This document shows, in pieces, positions 23,307-25,179 of a DNA stretch of 25,179 bases. The position numbers and the translations under genes are program-made. The notes below the pieces were generated by a model. That model saw only the letters and a list, made by a program, of their open reading frames with translations, did not search any database and was not told the origin of the DNA. The number at the start of each line of letters is the position of its first letter. The stretch's first letter is position 1. The stretch is from DASZBX01 sp035943635 (GTDB lineage: Bacteria > Actinomycetota > Actinomycetes > Streptomycetales > Catenulisporaceae): NCBI GenBank assembly GCA_035943635.1, contig DASZBX010000060.1, positions 1-25,179 of the forward strand, read 5' to 3'.

Positions 23307-24368
23307 ATGTCAGTTCTTTTCGCGCGCAAGCGTGTGTCAGGCGGTCGCCGCCGATCCGCCGCGTTACTCGCGCCTCTGGCGGTGGTCGGGGTGCTCGCCG
23401 TGACCTCCGCGATCGTGCTCTCCAGCGCGCCGCAAGCGCAGGCGGCCCAGGCGCCGGTGGGGTTGGGCACGGCCACGAGCTTCGCGGTCCTGGCCGGCAC
23501 CACGGTCACCAACACCGGCCCGACCACGATCAGCGGCGACCTCGGCGTGAGCCCGGGCTCCGCGGTCACCGGTTTCCCGCCCGGCACCGTGAACAACGGG
23601 GTCATCCACGCCGCCGACGCGGTAGCCCTGCAAGCGCAGAACGCCACGACTACGGCGTACAACGACGCCGCCGGCCGCACCCCTTCCACCGCCGTGTCCG
23701 GCGACCTGACCGGGCAGACGCTCGTGGCCGGGGTGTACAAGTCCACCTCCAGCCTGGGTCTGACCGGAACCGTGACACTCGACGCCCAGGGCGACCCGAA
23801 CGCGGTGTTCGTCTTCGACGCCGTCTCCACCCTGATCACCGGCTCGGCCAGCAACGTCGCCCTGATCAACGGCGCGCAGGCGTGCAACGTGTTCTGGCAG
23901 GTCGGCAGCTCCGCGACGCTGGGCACGAACTCGAACATCTCCGGGACCCTCCTGGCCCTGACCTCGATCAGCGCGACGACGGGAGCCGTGGTCAACGGTC
24001 GGCTGCTGGCCCGCAACGGCGCGGTGACCTTGGATGACAACACCATCACCCGGTCCGACTGCAGCGCCGCGACCGGGACGCCGACCGGGACCGCGACGGC
24101 CACCGGCCCGGGCACGCCGACCGGCACCGCGACGGGCACCGCGACGGGCACGCCGACCGGTGGCGAGACCGCGACCGCCACCTCGACCGCGACGTCCACA
24201 GGTGGCGGCGGCAACGGCGGCGGCGGCAACGGCGGCGGCGGCAACGGTGGCGGCGGCCACCTGGCCACGACCGGTGCCGACCTCGTGCTCCCGGCCGTCG
24301 CCGGTATCGGGCTGATCGTCTTCGGCATCGCGGCTGTGGCCGCCGGCAGGCGCAAAAGGTTCCACTGA
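23307..24368 (+). CDS. DUF3494 ice-binding-like surface protein with LATTG anchor
   Basis: This 353-residue secreted protein has a signal peptide (Arg/Lys-rich start, hydrophobic core about 18-37, cleavage near QAQA-AQAP). The DUF3494 domain (about 50-250) reads LGTATSFAVLAGTTVTNTGP, then TTISGDLGVSPGSAVTGFPP, later LTGQTLVAGVYKSTSSLGLT and ends DDNTITRSDC. A Thr/Gly-rich linker, four GGGGN-type repeats, LATTG, a membrane helix and an RRKRFH tail follow. The last part fits class E sortase anchoring to the cell wall. DUF3494 includes ice-binding proteins, but many actinobacterial members have no tested ice activity and may be adhesive. No sortase gene is nearby. The long antisense frame is a shadow. 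Confidence 0.92.
   Translation: MSVLFARKRVSGGRRRSAALLAPLAVVGVLAVTSAIVLSSAPQAQAAQAPVGLGTATSFAVLAGTTVTNTGPTTISGDLGVSPGSAVTGFPPGTVNNGVIHAADAVALQAQNATTTAYNDAAGRTPSTAVSGDLTGQTLVAGVYKSTSSLGLTGTVTLDAQGDPNAVFVFDAVSTLITGSASNVALINGAQACNVFWQVGSSATLGTNSNISGTLLALTSISATTGAVVNGRLLARNGAVTLDDNTITRSDCSAATGTPTGTATATGPGTPTGTATGTATGTPTGGETATATSTATSTGGGGNGGGGNGGGGNGGGGHLATTGADLVLPAVAGIGLIVFGIAAVAAGRRKRFH
24201..24260 (+). repeat. Four 15-bp tandem repeats coding GGGGN linker
   Basis: Four consecutive 15-base units encode Gly-Gly-Gly-Gly-Asn three times and then Gly-Gly-Gly-Gly-His just before the LATTG signal. Units differ only in a few bases, so copy number could change by slippage and alter the length of the flexible stalk. 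Confidence 0.9.
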
Positions 24369-24460
24369 CGACGAAGTGCGCGCTTGAGGTTGGGACGTGC
24401 TGGCCTGGCAAGCTGCCTGATAGGTGATCACGACTCGGCGGCGAGGCCGGGGACAAGTCC

Positions 24461-24600
24461 TTTGCCCCTTCCCGGCTCTATGCGCAGTCGATATTCACTG
24501 CGCGCCTGGCTGCGGACCGGGATGCGCCCACGGACGACCGAGTACGAGGGCGACCGGCGGATCCTTGCCAGCCGGGCGCCTAGAACCGGGAAGGGGCAAA
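24461..24600. repeat. 140-bp element with 25-bp imperfect inverted ends
   Basis: TTTGCCCCTTCCCGG begins the left end (24461-24485) and its inverted match closes the right end (24576-24600). The arms agree at 23 of 25 positions. About 90 bases lie between, including a small hairpin GCGCAGT/ACTGCGC at about 24481-24502. Size and shape resemble a MITE, a small non-autonomous element, but no target-site duplication is visible. Short frames run through both strands; one minus-strand frame starts in the right arm and ends past the left arm. No transposase is encoded. Confidence 0.6.
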
Positions 24601-25003
24601 CGTTCCCGGCCACGGCACTAGAGTGACGATCACGCGGACGACGAACACCGTGTCATGTCCCGGGACTGCGTCGCCAGCCGAAAGATACGCTCGGAGAAGG
24701 CCGTGTAATCCAGGCACTGCGTCACAACAATGCCTGAGTTGCACGGCCTGCCTCATGCCAGGCCGATGCCGCAATCGCTATCGTGCACCCCGCCGTACCG
24801 CGGTTACCCCTACAGCGGCTCGGGTGGTGCGCCGTCCCCTGGCCTCTGTCACACGTTTGCCTCCGGACCGGTCGGGTCGCCGATCTCAGCACGAGCCCAC
24901 TACCGGGGTACCGGTGCTCTCGGTGTGAGCCCAGGCGGTCGCCATGCCGAGGGGCCGGACCATGCCTTCAGGGCTGGGACGCAAAAATCTATAGCCGTCG
25001 CAG
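24601..25003. other. Non-coding stretch before the right terminal repeat
   Basis: No gene with a ribosome site and recognisable product was found. Frames such as 24783-25052 on the plus strand simply run into the terminal repeat. The last 40 bases (from about 24964) are homologous to the sequence upstream of the left outward promoter and carry the A-rich GCAAAAATCTAT block. Confidence 0.45.
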
Positions 25004-25033
25004 TAGACATTCGGAGGGTTCTGGGGTTAGAGT
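25004..25033 (+). promoter_or_regulatory. Outward-facing sigma70-like promoter (right)
   Basis: TAGACA (25004-25009), an 18-base spacer and TAGAGT (25028-25033) predict a start near 25040, where the perfect terminal repeat begins (25039). The box spacing equals that at the left end, although the spacer sequences differ. An A-rich block about 20 bases upstream resembles an UP element. Confidence 0.62.
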
Positions 25034-25038
25034 CTCTC

Positions 25039-25179
25039 TCGTAGCCAAGTGATCAGCGATACGCGCCAGACACGAACTGGCGCGGGCGGTGAGAACGACA
25101 TTGCAGGTGGAGTCCCGAGGCCGGGAAGTACGCGGGGCCGCGGGATCGGTTGTCGGAAGGGCACGCCTAGGCGGCGGCC
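25039..25179 (+). repeat. Right copy of 141-bp perfect terminal inverted repeat
   Basis: This is the exact reverse complement of 1-141. In transcript direction it reads a hairpin (25062-25084), then GGTGAGAACGACATTGCAGG and a GC-rich stretch ending in the CGCCTAGGCG palindrome (25164-25173). No start codon with a ribosome site is obvious, so this looks like the leader of an RNA or operon that continues beyond the window. Confidence 0.9.

Noticed and set aside
24201..24260. CRISPR-like array
   Set aside because: The units are contiguous 15-bp coding repeats with no spacers and encode a glycine linker.
23111..24355. 414-codon minus-strand frame opposite the DUF3494 gene
   Set aside because: Its Pro/Val repeats are the complement of the Gly/Thr linker. 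The plus frame has a signal peptide, a domain and an anchor in order.
25062..25084. Terminal-repeat hairpin as an ANTAR RNA target
   Set aside because: ANTAR targets are paired hairpins with six-base loops having A and G at fixed positions. This hairpin is single, with a seven-base loop.
1..25179. Window as a complete linear replicon or a 25-kb composite transposon bounded by inverted repeats
   Set aside because: No replication, telomere or transposition gene is present, housekeeping-type kdp genes fill the interior, and the ends do not resemble known actinomycete telomeres. The perfect identity starts at a predicted transcription start, which fits a multi-copy locus better.

Overview
The window reads as a chromosomal segment of a high-GC actinomycete. 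The evidence is strong GC bias at third codon positions, many GTG and some TTG starts, and families typical of that phylum: MEDS/STAS/RsbW-type regulators, GAF-ANTAR proteins, a kdp operon with an extra tiny membrane peptide ahead of kdpF, and a secreted DUF3494 protein with an LATTG wall-anchor signal. The best guess is a Streptomyces/Catenulispora-like lineage; the genus cannot be fixed from the sequence. No rRNA, tRNA, CRISPR array, sigma-factor gene or intact transposase gene was seen.

Layout. The first 141 bases and the last 141 bases are perfect inverted copies, each preceded on the inner side by a promoter that points outward. Next, on the minus strand (read 7446 to 427), come a STAS protein, a very large hybrid sensor kinase that also carries a SpoIIE-type phosphatase and an RsbW-type ATPase, a second STAS protein overlapping its stop codon, and a CPA1 Na+/H+ antiporter. 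A plus-strand pair follows (7859-9594): MEDS-STAS and MEDS-ATPase, joined by an ATGA overlap. A minus-strand STAS gene (9704-10153) carries Cys at the phosphorylation site. The plus-strand kdp locus (10759-18908) encodes a small peptide, KdpF, KdpA, KdpB, KdpC, KdpD and KdpE. A divergent alpha/beta-hydrolase and MarR pair shares a 45-base control region. A minus-strand three-gene string (22485-20856) holds a 52-residue peptide and two GAF-ANTAR proteins. The right-hand part has a transposase-like relic, short repeats, the DUF3494 surface protein, and about 800 bases without genes that contain a 140-bp element with inverted ends.

How the genes may work together (inference). The theme is osmotic and ion stress. 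Kdp takes up K+ and the antiporter handles Na+/H+. Around them lie three anti-sigma-type ATPase or phosphatase modules and four STAS antagonists, a full partner-switching toolkit without its sigma factor, which must be encoded elsewhere. The large kinase fuses two-component signalling to partner switching in one chain, resembling a merger of OsaA-like and OsaC-like functions known from Streptomyces osmoadaptation. Two STAS domains keep the phosphorylatable Ser and two have lost it (Ala and Cys), so the set may contain both switchable and locked antagonists.

The terminal inverted repeat is probably where an assembly ran into a multi-copy transcribed locus (an rRNA operon leader is one candidate) rather than the true end of an element. 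The perfect identity begins at the predicted transcription start of both outward promoters.
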